DNA of 64,000 bases from Flavobacteriales bacterium UBA3364 (GTDB lineage Bacteria > Bacteroidota > Bacteroidia > Flavobacteriales_F > PHOS-HE28): assembly GCA_002360495.1 (NCBI GenBank), contig DEQO01000077.1, forward strand, positions 1-64,000, given 5' to 3'. Positions 57,165 to 64,000 of the stretch are shown here, piece after piece (position 1 is the first letter of the stretch; each line of letters opens with the position of its first letter). The notes beneath the pieces were generated by a model. That model had not been told where the DNA came from. It saw only the letters and a list, made by a program, of their open reading frames with translations, and did no database searches. The translations under genes were made by a program, and so were the position numbers.

Positions 57165-58625
57165 CTAGTTCGTTGGATCAGTTCCGGGGCGCGCCTCCAA
57201 CTCCTCGATCGTCCTTCTCGCCGCCTCCAACCGCACCCGGTTGTTCTTGCTCACCAGCATGTCGGTGATCAGCTTCTCCATGCGGTGGTGCAGCGGGATC
57301 AGCAGCGCGGCGATGGAGGCCATGCACAACAGCATCAGCAAGGGCGAGTGGTGCGTGATCTCGCCCAGCACCGGATGCACCAGCAGGTTGATGAACTCGA
57401 AGAAGAGCAGCAGCGCGATGAGTGAGAGGTTCTTGATCGCCTTGGCGCCCACCACCGCCGTGCGGCTGAACACCAACAGGAAGATGCCCAGCGTGATGAC
57501 GATCAGTGCGATGATGCCGAACTGGATGTTGCGGGAGCGGGCGGCGACTTCCTCCGCGCGCAGCTTGGCATCCTCGCGGTCCTTCAGTTCCTGCGTGAAC
57601 AACTGGTTCTGAAGCTGGCTCTTGTTCTGGAGCAAGATCAGCGAATCGCGCCAGGCGTGCGCAAGCTTCGAATACACCAGCGCGCTATCGGTGATGCCGT
57701 GCGCGGCAAAGGCATCGGATAGGGCCGTGGTCGACTTCACCAGGAGGTGCGGAAGTCGCGTGTACCCGGTGGATTCGTAGCCCTTTCGCGACCATGCGAG
57801 CGCTTCCGCCATACGCCCTTGACCGATCAGCAGCTTGGTATAACCGGCTGCAGCATGGATGAGCGGCTCCGGCACCTCAGCAGAATCAGCAACGGCCAAG
57901 GCCCGTTTGAAGTAAGGCTCGGCCAAGTCGTTCTCCCCCCTGGCAGCGTGCACTTGGGCCAGGGTGAGTTGAAAGTTGGCATAGCCATATGGATCATTCC
58001 CAGGCTCCTTCAGCACATCGGCTTTGCGGGCATAGTACAGCGCGGAATCAAGGTCTCCAAGTTCCATGTGGCACCTGGCCAGGATGGACATCGAGCGGCC
58101 GTAGATCCCGTTGCTCAAGCCATAGGCCTGTGCTTTCCGCATATAGCGCAAGGTGCCTTCGGTATCCCCGGCCCGCTGGTACACGATCGCCGTCTCCTTG
58201 CTTACGGCACCCATACCCAGACTATCCCCGGCCTGCTGGAAGCGTGCGAGGGAGATGTTGAAGTGCTTCAGTGCTCCATTCACATCGTTGAGCTGCATGA
58301 ACGCCCCGCCAATGCCGAAGTGCGCACGGCCGATAAGCGTATCGTTCCCGGTCCGCTCGGCCGCTTCCAGTCCACGGATGGCCGCCTTCATGCAGTCCTC
58401 CGAGCGACCGAGGAAGAGGTACTGGCTGACGAGCCTGGCAATGGCAGTGCATTTCACCCGCGGATCGGTCGCCGTCCGCTCAAGTGCTTCGATGGAGTCT
58501 ACCGGGAGGCCACGAAATCTGGAAGCAAGCGTGTCGAGGGGCTGGGCGTGCAAAGAGCACGCACCGATCAGCAGTAGTCCCAGCGCGAATGCACGGATGT
58601 TCACCAGCTTCCAGAACGCGATCAT
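57165..58625 (-). CDS. Tandem TPR-membrane paralogue C
   Basis: A 486-residue homologue, first in the transcript. Signal peptide (AFALGLLLIGACSLHAQ, with a possible lipobox GAC-S), TPR units (IGRAHFGIGGAFMQLNDVNG, DPYGYANFQLTLAQVHAARG, EALAWSRKGYESTGYTRLPH), coiled coil (QLFTQELKDREDAKLRAEEV), then the shared module from residue 363. It differs from A and B mainly in the TPR region and in the end of helix 3 (IPLHHRMEKLITDML). It lies upstream of B and A in one leftward operon; about 100 bases separate its start from the divergent MDR gene, and only a weak -7-like element is seen. Confidence 0.72.
   Translation of the reverse strand: MIAFWKLVNIRAFALGLLLIGACSLHAQPLDTLASRFRGLPVDSIEALERTATDPRVKCTAIARLVSQYLFLGRSEDCMKAAIRGLEAAERTGNDTLIGRAHFGIGGAFMQLNDVNGALKHFNISLARFQQAGDSLGMGAVSKETAIVYQRAGDTEGTLRYMRKAQAYGLSNGIYGRSMSILARCHMELGDLDSALYYARKADVLKEPGNDPYGYANFQLTLAQVHAARGENDLAEPYFKRALAVADSAEVPEPLIHAAAGYTKLLIGQGRMAEALAWSRKGYESTGYTRLPHLLVKSTTALSDAFAAHGITDSALVYSKLAHAWRDSLILLQNKSQLQNQLFTQELKDREDAKLRAEEVAARSRNIQFGIIALIVITLGIFLLVFSRTAVVGAKAIKNLSLIALLLFFEFINLLVHPVLGEITHHSPLLMLLCMASIAALLIPLHHRMEKLITDMLVSKNNRVRLEAARRTIEELEARPGTDPTN
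57195..57539 (-). repeat. C-terminal membrane module, repeat copy C
   Basis: Residues 363-477 of paralogue C. The three repeat copies (about 345 bases each, about 1.4 kb apart, same orientation) are long enough for homologous recombination. Confidence 0.85.
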
Positions 58626-58725
58626 GGATGATGCGAAAGCCTAAAGATGCGCGATCGCGGATGAACGACCCTGCCGATCCACGAACGGTGGCCGACAGCG
58701 GACCGCGCGGACGCATCTTCGCATT

Positions 58726-59718
58726 ATGAAGTACAGCGCAACGGTACCCACCCGCATGCAGGCCTGGACCTACCGCCGCTACGGACCGCCGGATGTGCTC
58801 CAGCGCGAAGAACTGCCTGTGCCCACACCCGGCCCCAAGGACATTCTGGTCCGCGTGCACGCCACCACCGTGAACCGCACCGACTGCGGCTTCCGATCGG
58901 CGGAGTACGTGATCAGCCGCCTGTTCAGTGGGCTATTCAGACCGAAGCGGCCTGTGCTGGGCTGCGAGTTCGCCGGTGAGGTGGTGGCTGTGGGCGAACA
59001 GGTGGATCGCTTCAAGGTGGGCGACAAGGTCTTCGGTTACGACGACCAGCGCTTCGGGGCTTATGCGGAATACATGGTGACCGCTGCCGACGGAGGTGCG
59101 GCGCTGCTGCCCCAAGGCTGGTCGTATCCCGAAGCGGCCCCGCTCACCGAAGGCATCCACTACGCCTGGTGCGATCTGAAGGCCGCAGACATCGGCCCAG
59201 GCAGTAGGGTGCTGGTGTACGGTGCCACCGGCGCGATCGGATCGGGCGCGGTGCAACTGGCCGTGTCGCTGGGCGCCGAGGTGACCGCCGTCTGCACCAC
59301 ACCGCACGTGGAGCGCATCAAAGCCCTGGGCGCGCACAAGGTGATCGACCGCAATACCACCGACTTCCGCACGGAGCCCGGGTCGTTCGACCTGGTGTTC
59401 GATGCCGTGGGCAAGAGCCGGTTCAAGCACTGCAGGCACCTGCTCACACCCAACGGCTGCTACATCAGCACGGAGCTCGGACCGCGCAGCGAGAACGTCT
59501 TCCTGGCGATGGTCGGCGGGTTGCGCAAGGGGCCGCGTGTGCGCTTCCCCCTGCCCACCATCAGCCAGGCGGACGTGGAGCACTTCCGTAGCATGGCCGA
59601 AGCGGGCACCCTGCGTCCGCTGATCGACCGGGTGGTGGGCTTCAAGGAACTGGTGGAGGCCACGCGCTACGTGGAGACCGGACAGAAGATCGGCAACGTG
59701 GTGGTGACGATCGGCTGA
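58726..59718 (+). CDS. MDR-family NAD(P)-dependent oxidoreductase (quinone-oxidoreductase-like)
   Basis: A 330-residue medium-chain dehydrogenase. The GroES-like N-domain has HATTVNRTDCGFRSAEYVIS and PVLGCEFAGEVVAVGEQVDR, and KVGDKVFGYDDQRFGAYAEY follows. The cofactor domain has SRVLVYGATGAIGSGAVQLA (the AxxGxxG form preferred by NADPH-dependent members) and SLGAEVTAVCTTPHVERIKA. The structural-zinc Cys cluster is absent, so it is a zinc-free quinone reductase or alkenal reductase type. ATG at 58726 (MKYSATVPTRMQ) lies three bases after CATCTTCGC; a second ATG at 58756 (MQAWTYRRYG) fits the family start too. Confidence 0.88.
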   Translation: MKYSATVPTRMQAWTYRRYGPPDVLQREELPVPTPGPKDILVRVHATTVNRTDCGFRSAEYVISRLFSGLFRPKRPVLGCEFAGEVVAVGEQVDRFKVGDKVFGYDDQRFGAYAEYMVTAADGGAALLPQGWSYPEAAPLTEGIHYAWCDLKAADIGPGSRVLVYGATGAIGSGAVQLAVSLGAEVTAVCTTPHVERIKALGAHKVIDRNTTDFRTEPGSFDLVFDAVGKSRFKHCRHLLTPNGCYISTELGPRSENVFLAMVGGLRKGPRVRFPLPTISQADVEHFRSMAEAGTLRPLIDRVVGFKELVEATRYVETGQKIGNVVVTIG

Positions 59719-59728
59719 TCGCTCCTCC

Positions 59729-59757
59729 TTGCACGGCACATTTCACCATTACTTTGG
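59729..59757 (+). promoter_or_regulatory. Putative promoter for the S41 peptidase gene
   Basis: TTG at 59729-59731, 17 bases, then TTACTTTGG at 59749-59757, three bases before the ATG. Both parts are imperfect. Confidence 0.35.
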
Positions 59758-59760
59758 TGC

Positions 59761-61182
59761 ATGCGCGGTCCGCATTTGATCTCCTGCCTTGCGCTGTCGC
59801 TCGTTGTGCGCGCGCAGGACACGTGCAGCTGCACGCGCAACCTGGACCTCTTCATCAGCAAGGTGGAGCGCAACTACGCCGGTTACCAGGACAAGGTAAC
59901 CGAGACCACTCGGCCGCACTACGCGGCGCTGGTGGACTCCGTGAAGCGCATGGCCGTGAACGAGCAGGACAAGTCGCGCTGTTTCGAGCTTCTGGATACT
60001 TACCGCGCATTCTTCCGGGACAAGCACCTGCAACTCGCCGGTGCCCACGCCTCCAACGACGATGGCAGTGTGAGCACTCCCCCGCGAACGACCACTTGGA
60101 CCGCCGCTGCTCTTGAAGGCCGCTTCGGCAACCGCAACGAAATGCCCAGGCCGCTTGAAGGGGCCTGGTCACTCGATGCGTATCGCGTGGGCATCGTTTA
60201 CAACGACAGCTTGCGCGCATACGACGCGATCATCATGGCCTCGGAGAACCCGAACTGGAAGGAAGGAATGGTGAAGTTCACAGTGACCGAGCCCGTCAAC
60301 GGCGCATGCCTTGTGCGCTATTGGCGCGGTGACCTTCATTTGATCGAAGTGCAAGGCACATGGGCCACCGGCCATCTGGCGATGACGGGCGTTGGGACCT
60401 GGCATATGACCGAGCCTCCCGCCGGAACGATGGACGCAAGCGCGTTCGAGCTGGCGTTCGGATCCGAAGTGCAATGGAAGATGCTGGATGACACCACGCT
60501 CTACATCAAGCTCGGCTCATGCGATCTGTCGAACAAGGCCGTGCTCGACAGTTTGGTCAACGCCAACAAGACAGCGCTCGATCGTATCCCCAATTGGATC
60601 GTTGACTTCCGTGGCAACGGCGGCGGGTCGACGGACGTTTTCCAAGCGCTAGTGCCCTACCTGTACACCAAACCGTACAAGGAGCATGGCGTCAGCCATT
60701 GGATGAGTCCGGAGAACACCACCTTGTTGAAGGCCTGGCTGGAAGAGAACATGAAGGTGGTGGACGCACGTACTGCTCGTTACATCACCAAATGGGTACG
60801 CTACGGTGAGAAGCATCCCAATACCTGGCATAAAGGATCCGGGGGCACCACCAGACTCAGGAAGCATGACATGCCGCGCCGCGTGGCCATCCTGGCGGAT
60901 CGAGGAACAGCCAGCAGCGGCGAATCATTCCTTGAACTGGCGCGTGGCATGAGCGACAAGTCCGTGATCTTCGGGGAGAACACGGGAGGTTTCATGGACT
61001 ACGGCGATCTGCAACCTCACGACCTCGGATGCGATGGGCTCGTCGCTGCCATTCCCACGTCCCGCATGAACCGGCTCGATCACGGTTTGCGCTACGACCT
61101 GGAAGGGATCGCACCCGATGTGCGCGTTGGGCACGACGTTACCGACTGGATCGCCGTGGTGAGGAGGTACTGGGAACAGTAG
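59761..61182 (+). CDS. S41-family (C-terminal processing type) serine peptidase
   Basis: A 473-residue exported protein, with a short signal peptide (HLISCLALSLVVRAQ). The N-terminal 190 residues are helical (LDLFISKVERNYAGYQDKVT) with two lysines and Cys pairs. The TSPc peptidase core follows: NWIVDFRGNGGGSTDVFQAL, LADRGTASSGESFLELARGM (the Ser nucleophile region, about residues 383-388) and FGENTGGFMDYGD. The PDZ domain found in many CtpA proteins is absent or very divergent. Bacteroidota have many such peptidases of unknown substrate, some lipoproteins and some outer-surface. It stands alone. Confidence 0.87.
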   Translation: MRGPHLISCLALSLVVRAQDTCSCTRNLDLFISKVERNYAGYQDKVTETTRPHYAALVDSVKRMAVNEQDKSRCFELLDTYRAFFRDKHLQLAGAHASNDDGSVSTPPRTTTWTAAALEGRFGNRNEMPRPLEGAWSLDAYRVGIVYNDSLRAYDAIIMASENPNWKEGMVKFTVTEPVNGACLVRYWRGDLHLIEVQGTWATGHLAMTGVGTWHMTEPPAGTMDASAFELAFGSEVQWKMLDDTTLYIKLGSCDLSNKAVLDSLVNANKTALDRIPNWIVDFRGNGGGSTDVFQALVPYLYTKPYKEHGVSHWMSPENTTLLKAWLEENMKVVDARTARYITKWVRYGEKHPNTWHKGSGGTTRLRKHDMPRRVAILADRGTASSGESFLELARGMSDKSVIFGENTGGFMDYGDLQPHDLGCDGLVAAIPTSRMNRLDHGLRYDLEGIAPDVRVGHDVTDWIAVVRRYWEQ

Positions 61183-61378
61183 CGCGCATTGTCCTCTTTC
61201 GCGCCTGGTGCGACGATGTCCTTGTTCCTTTGCTGCCCTATCGAAGCCCGCGATCGATCGCCAGGCCACATCCGGTCGTATCCTCCATACCGCGCCCACG
61301 GTCTGGCGGACGGGCGGGTTGTGGTGGTCGAACTGCACCGACTTCCACCGGATCACGATGGTACTGTGTCCGCGCAGG

Positions 61379-61387
61379 TATTTTCGC
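61379..61387 (+). promoter_or_regulatory. -7 promoter box for the LOG-family gene
   Basis: TATTTTCGC is a full match to TAnnTTYGC and ends three bases before the ATG at 61391. Probably leaderless. It excludes the in-frame start at 61208. Confidence 0.5.
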
Positions 61388-61390
61388 CAC

Positions 61391-62164
61391 ATGCCAGAGA
61401 CCAACGGCAACGGACGCCATATCGACCTGCGCTTCCTCGAAGGCCCGCGCTCACGCTGGAAGGAATTCGTGGATGTGATGAAGATCGCCCGCGAGTTCGT
61501 GTACGGCTTCCGGCGTCTGCATTTCGTCGGACCATGCGTCACTTTCTTCGGCAGCGCGCGCTTCAAGGAGGACCATCCCTACTACAAGGACGCCCGTGAG
61601 TTGGCGCGGCGTGTCGGGCGTGTGGGCTTCACGATCATGACCGGTGGAGGGCCCGGCATCATGGAAGCCGCCAACCGGGGCGCTAGGGATGTAGGGGCAC
61701 TCAGTGTCGGTTGCAACATCGTACTGCCGCACGAACAATACGCGAACCCGTACCTCGACGTGAGCCTGCGCTTCGAGCGCTTCTTCGTACGCAAGGTGCT
61801 GCTGGTGAAATACAGCATCTGCTTCGTGGTGATGCCGGGTGGCGCAGGAACGCTGGACGAGCTTTTCGAAGCCATCACCTTGATCCAGACCGGCAAGGTG
61901 AAGAACTTCCCCATGTTGCTCTATGGCAAGGATTATTGGGCACCCACATTGCAGCAGATCGAACGCATGGTCCAAGAAGGGACCATCGGTCGCGAGGAAC
62001 TTCGCTTCCTGTTCGTGGCGGACACCGTAGCCGAGGCCACCGCCTTGCTGCAGGACCGGTTGGTGATCATGTGGCAGGAAGCCCAGCGCAGCAAGGACGC
62101 ACCCAAGTGGTGGTTCCTGGAGGACCGTGTTAACGGAAGGTTAAGCAAGAAGACCGTAGCCTAA
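61391..62164 (+). CDS. LOG-family (lysine decarboxylase-like) phosphoribohydrolase
   Basis: A 257-residue Rossmann-like protein of the LOG/TIGR00730 family, which cleaves nucleoside 5'-monophosphates, in some cases cytokinin nucleotides. CVTFFGSARFKEDHPYYKDA is the first strand, IMTGGGPGIMEAANRGARDV the nucleotide-binding GGGPGIMEA motif, and FVVMPGGAGTLDELFEAITL the PGGxGTxxE active site. About 90 residues follow the core, with QTGKVKNFPMLLYGKDYWAP. The first 55 residues form a basic helical part. The start at 61391 is set by the promoter box. Confidence 0.9.
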   Translation: MPETNGNGRHIDLRFLEGPRSRWKEFVDVMKIAREFVYGFRRLHFVGPCVTFFGSARFKEDHPYYKDARELARRVGRVGFTIMTGGGPGIMEAANRGARDVGALSVGCNIVLPHEQYANPYLDVSLRFERFFVRKVLLVKYSICFVVMPGGAGTLDELFEAITLIQTGKVKNFPMLLYGKDYWAPTLQQIERMVQEGTIGREELRFLFVADTVAEATALLQDRLVIMWQEAQRSKDAPKWWFLEDRVNGRLSKKTVA

Positions 62165-62252
62165 CCGATCCTTAACGCGGGATCAAGGACGAGGTAACAC
62201 GCCGAGAGGACTTTTGCGGCGCGAACGGCCAACAAGGTCGAACGCGCATGCG

Positions 62253-64000
62253 ATGTACCGGAACGTTCTCCTTCTCCTCATCCTGCTGGTCACGAAAGCA
62301 GCAGCGCAGAAAGGCACTGTGACGGGCACCATCACGGCGGAAGAGGCCGGACGCATCCAGCCCATGCCCTTCGTGAACGTGGCATTGAAAGGCGCCGGCG
62401 TCAGCGCCAACACGGACCTCGATGGCAAGTTCACCATGACCGCCGAACCCGGTGCATACACGTTGGTGGTGAGCTTCGTAGGCTACGAACCCACGGAACG
62501 CGCGGTGACCGTCACCGCTGGTGAGCGCACCCTCGTTGATGTGGAGATGAAGGGACAAGGCATCGAGATGAAGAGCCTCGATGTGGTCACGACCAAACGC
62601 ACCGAGACCGAGACCGCCGTGGTGATGGAGACGCGCAAGAGCGAGCAAGTGGTGAACGGGGTAGGCCGCCAGCAGATCGCCAAGAGCCAGGACCGCAACG
62701 CGGGCGATGTGGTGAAGCGCATTCCCGGGGTGACCTTGGTGAACGACCGCTTCGTGATGGTCCGCGGACTTGCGGACCGCTACAATGCGGTGATGTTGAA
62801 CGACGTGATCGCGCCGAGCCTGGAATCGGACAAGCGGGCCTTCAGTTTCGACCTTATCCCCAGCGGTGCCTTGGACCGTGTGATGTTGTACAAGACCGGT
62901 GCGCCGGAACTGCCCGGCGAGTTCGCCGGTGGTGTGGTGAGGATCCACACGTTGAGCGTGCCACAGGAGAACGAGACACGGGTGAACTACTCCGCTTCGT
63001 TCCGCGTTGGGACGACGGGATCTTCCTTCCTCACTGACAAGGCCGGGAAGACCGATGCATTGGGCATGGACCTCGGCGCCCGCGCCCTGCCTTCGGACTT
63101 TCCCGCGAACGTGAACACATTGAGCGGCAACCAACTCGCCACCGCAGGCCAGTCGCTTTCGAACTATTGGAGCGCGAACACGACCACCGCCCTGCCGGAC
63201 CAACGCCTCGGCATCCTGATCGCGCGCCGCTTCGGCAAGGAGGGTGGTACGCAGTTCGGGAACGTCACCACGCTGGACTATGCGCTCACCTCCGTTGCTT
63301 TCACAGCGAAGAACTACAACTACGGCAGCTTCGTCGCTTCGACCGGTCGCAGCGACAGCCTCTACCGTTATTCCGACCAGGAGAACATCCGCAACGCGCG
63401 CATCAGCCTGTTGCACAACTGGACCGCACTGATCGGCACACGTTCCAAGATCGAGTTCAAGAACCTGCTGAACCAGCAAGGCGAAGGCCGCACCACCTCG
63501 CGCACCGGCATCGACTTCGATGGTGGTTTCGATGTGAACAATGTCGCCTTCCGCTGGCAGGAGCGCACGATCTACAGCGGGCAGTTGCACGGCACACATG
63601 ATCTTGCGAACGACCGTACGAACATCCAATGGACGGCAGGCTATGGCCTCGCACTGAGCAAGGAACCGGACTACCGCCGCGCCCGCACCACCCGCGCTGC
63701 CGACCAGAGCGATAGCGACACGCCCTATCAGATCCAGATCTCGCCGACCGCCAGCACCACCAACGCCGGCCGTTTCTTCAGCGACCTCGACGAGCACGTG
63801 ATCACCGGTCGTTTGGACGTGGAAGAGAAAGTGGGCTCTGGAACGGGCAAGGTGGTGGGCAAGCTGCGCGCTGGCGTCTTCACGGAACGGAAGGATCGTG
63901 AGTTCAGCGCACGGTGGATGTCGTTCGTGAAAAGCAATTTCAACCAGTTCGACGAGTCCCTTTTGATGAAGCCCCTGGATGTCGCCTTCAGCGATGCGAA
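62253..64000 (+). CDS. TonB-dependent receptor, N-terminal part (gene runs off the right edge)
   Basis: The first 582 codons of an outer-membrane TonB-dependent receptor. Signal peptide MYRNVLLLLILLVTKAAAQ; CarboxypepD_reg-like domain (about 20-105: PMPFVNVALKGAGVSANTDL, DGKFTMTAEPGAYTLVVSFV, GYEPTERAVTVTAGERTLVD); plug domain (about 115-245: SKSQDRNAGDVVKR-like region, IPGVTLVNDRFVMVRGLADR and GAPELPGEFAGGVVRI); then the beginning of the barrel. TonB box-like residues may lie near residue 112 (DVVTTKRT). It is not followed in the window by a SusD gene, so it is either a siderophore-type or a solitary receptor. The start at 62253 is used; the ATG at 62248 is in another frame. Confidence 0.9.
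   Translation, partial: MYRNVLLLLILLVTKAAAQKGTVTGTITAEEAGRIQPMPFVNVALKGAGVSANTDLDGKFTMTAEPGAYTLVVSFVGYEPTERAVTVTAGERTLVDVEMKGQGIEMKSLDVVTTKRTETETAVVMETRKSEQVVNGVGRQQIAKSQDRNAGDVVKRIPGVTLVNDRFVMVRGLADRYNAVMLNDVIAPSLESDKRAFSFDLIPSGALDRVMLYKTGAPELPGEFAGGVVRIHTLSVPQENETRVNYSASFRVGTTGSSFLTDKAGKTDALGMDLGARALPSDFPANVNTLSGNQLATAGQSLSNYWSANTTTALPDQRLGILIARRFGKEGGTQFGNVTTLDYALTSVAFTAKNYNYGSFVASTGRSDSLYRYSDQENIRNARISLLHNWTALIGTRSKIEFKNLLNQQGEGRTTSRTGIDFDGGFDVNNVAFRWQERTIYSGQLHGTHDLANDRTNIQWTAGYGLALSKEPDYRRARTTRAADQSDSDTPYQIQISPTASTTNAGRFFSDLDEHVITGRLDVEEKVGSGTGKVVGKLRAGVFTERKDREFSARWMSFVKSNFNQFDESLLMKPLDVAFSDA

Noticed and set aside
62172..63797. A 541-codon open frame antisense to the TonB receptor
   Set aside because: Another high-GC shadow; the receptor domains on the plus strand are unmistakable.
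1..64000. tRNA, rRNA, tmRNA, CRISPR arrays, transposases and integrases
   Set aside because: I read both strands for cloverleaf ends, direct-repeat arrays and recombinase motifs and found none that I could support; a tool such as tRNAscan-SE could still find a tRNA I missed.

Overview
The window looks like a high-GC member of the Bacteroidota, most likely a Flavobacteriales-type bacterium. The evidence is a GldA-type gliding/secretion ABC protein, a secreted protein with a type IX secretion sorting tail, a CarboxypepD_reg/TonB receptor, many beta-barrels and lipoproteins, DUF4286, and promoters of the Bacteroidota form TTG-N19-TAnnTTYG. At least six promoters have exactly 19 bases of spacing, and about ten start codons sit only 3-11 bases after the -7 box. 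Coding is dense, with many ATGA/TGATG overlaps. I found no rRNA, tRNA, CRISPR array or intact insertion sequence.

Layout. 1-6.7 kb: core genes (alaS 5' part, M23 peptidase, MerR regulator, hldD, a queD-like/folE pterin pair, Bax inhibitor-1, fabD). 6.7-7.5 kb: a T9SS-type secreted protein. 7.5-16.8 kb: a nine-gene leftward nucleotide-sugar block (wbpE, ugd, UDP-xylose synthase, an orphan binding protein, wbpD, wbpB, wbpA, rfbB, a CpsB-type phosphatase). It can supply UDP-GlcNAc3NAcA-type sugars, UDP-glucuronate, UDP-xylose and the dTDP-4-keto-6-deoxyglucose intermediate for a capsule, O-antigen or exopolysaccharide. 16.9-26.5 kb: envelope and housekeeping genes (beta-barrel, waaA, MazG-like, dtd, acid phosphatase, rsgA, gldA with a polytopic partner). 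26.6-37.1 kb: metK, rplU-rpmA, serS and its operon, rsmA, mgtE, a 2-hydroxyacid dehydrogenase and a GDPD lipoprotein. 37.1-42.1 kb: metB-hom-lysC behind a SAM-I riboswitch with its own terminator, followed by a membrane protein with an HPt-like domain. 42.1-48.8 kb: GNAT, fbp, a RidA-like protein, DUF1697 and mfd.

48.8-58.6 kb is the accessory part. A DUF2262-like gene lies between mfd and a second, degenerate copy of the mfd 3' end, and that remnant directly abuts a PIN-domain toxin-antitoxin pair. Next come a divergent hydrolase/HxlR pair with two inverted repeats over the promoter, a decayed C-terminal copy of a membrane protein, a barrel/serine-hydrolase pair, and three intact head-to-tail paralogues. 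Each paralogue has a signal peptide, a divergent TPR region and a nearly identical three-helix membrane module with a C-terminal helix. This TPR-membrane family is the best candidate for an undescribed system here. 58.7-64 kb: an MDR oxidoreductase, an S41 peptidase, a LOG-family protein and the 5' part of a TonB-dependent receptor.

The main links between genes are these. MetK makes the SAM that the riboswitch senses to control methionine and aspartate-family synthesis. FolE makes the substrate of the overlapping QueD-like enzyme. HldD and WaaA build lipopolysaccharide core, while the sugar block feeds outer polysaccharide.
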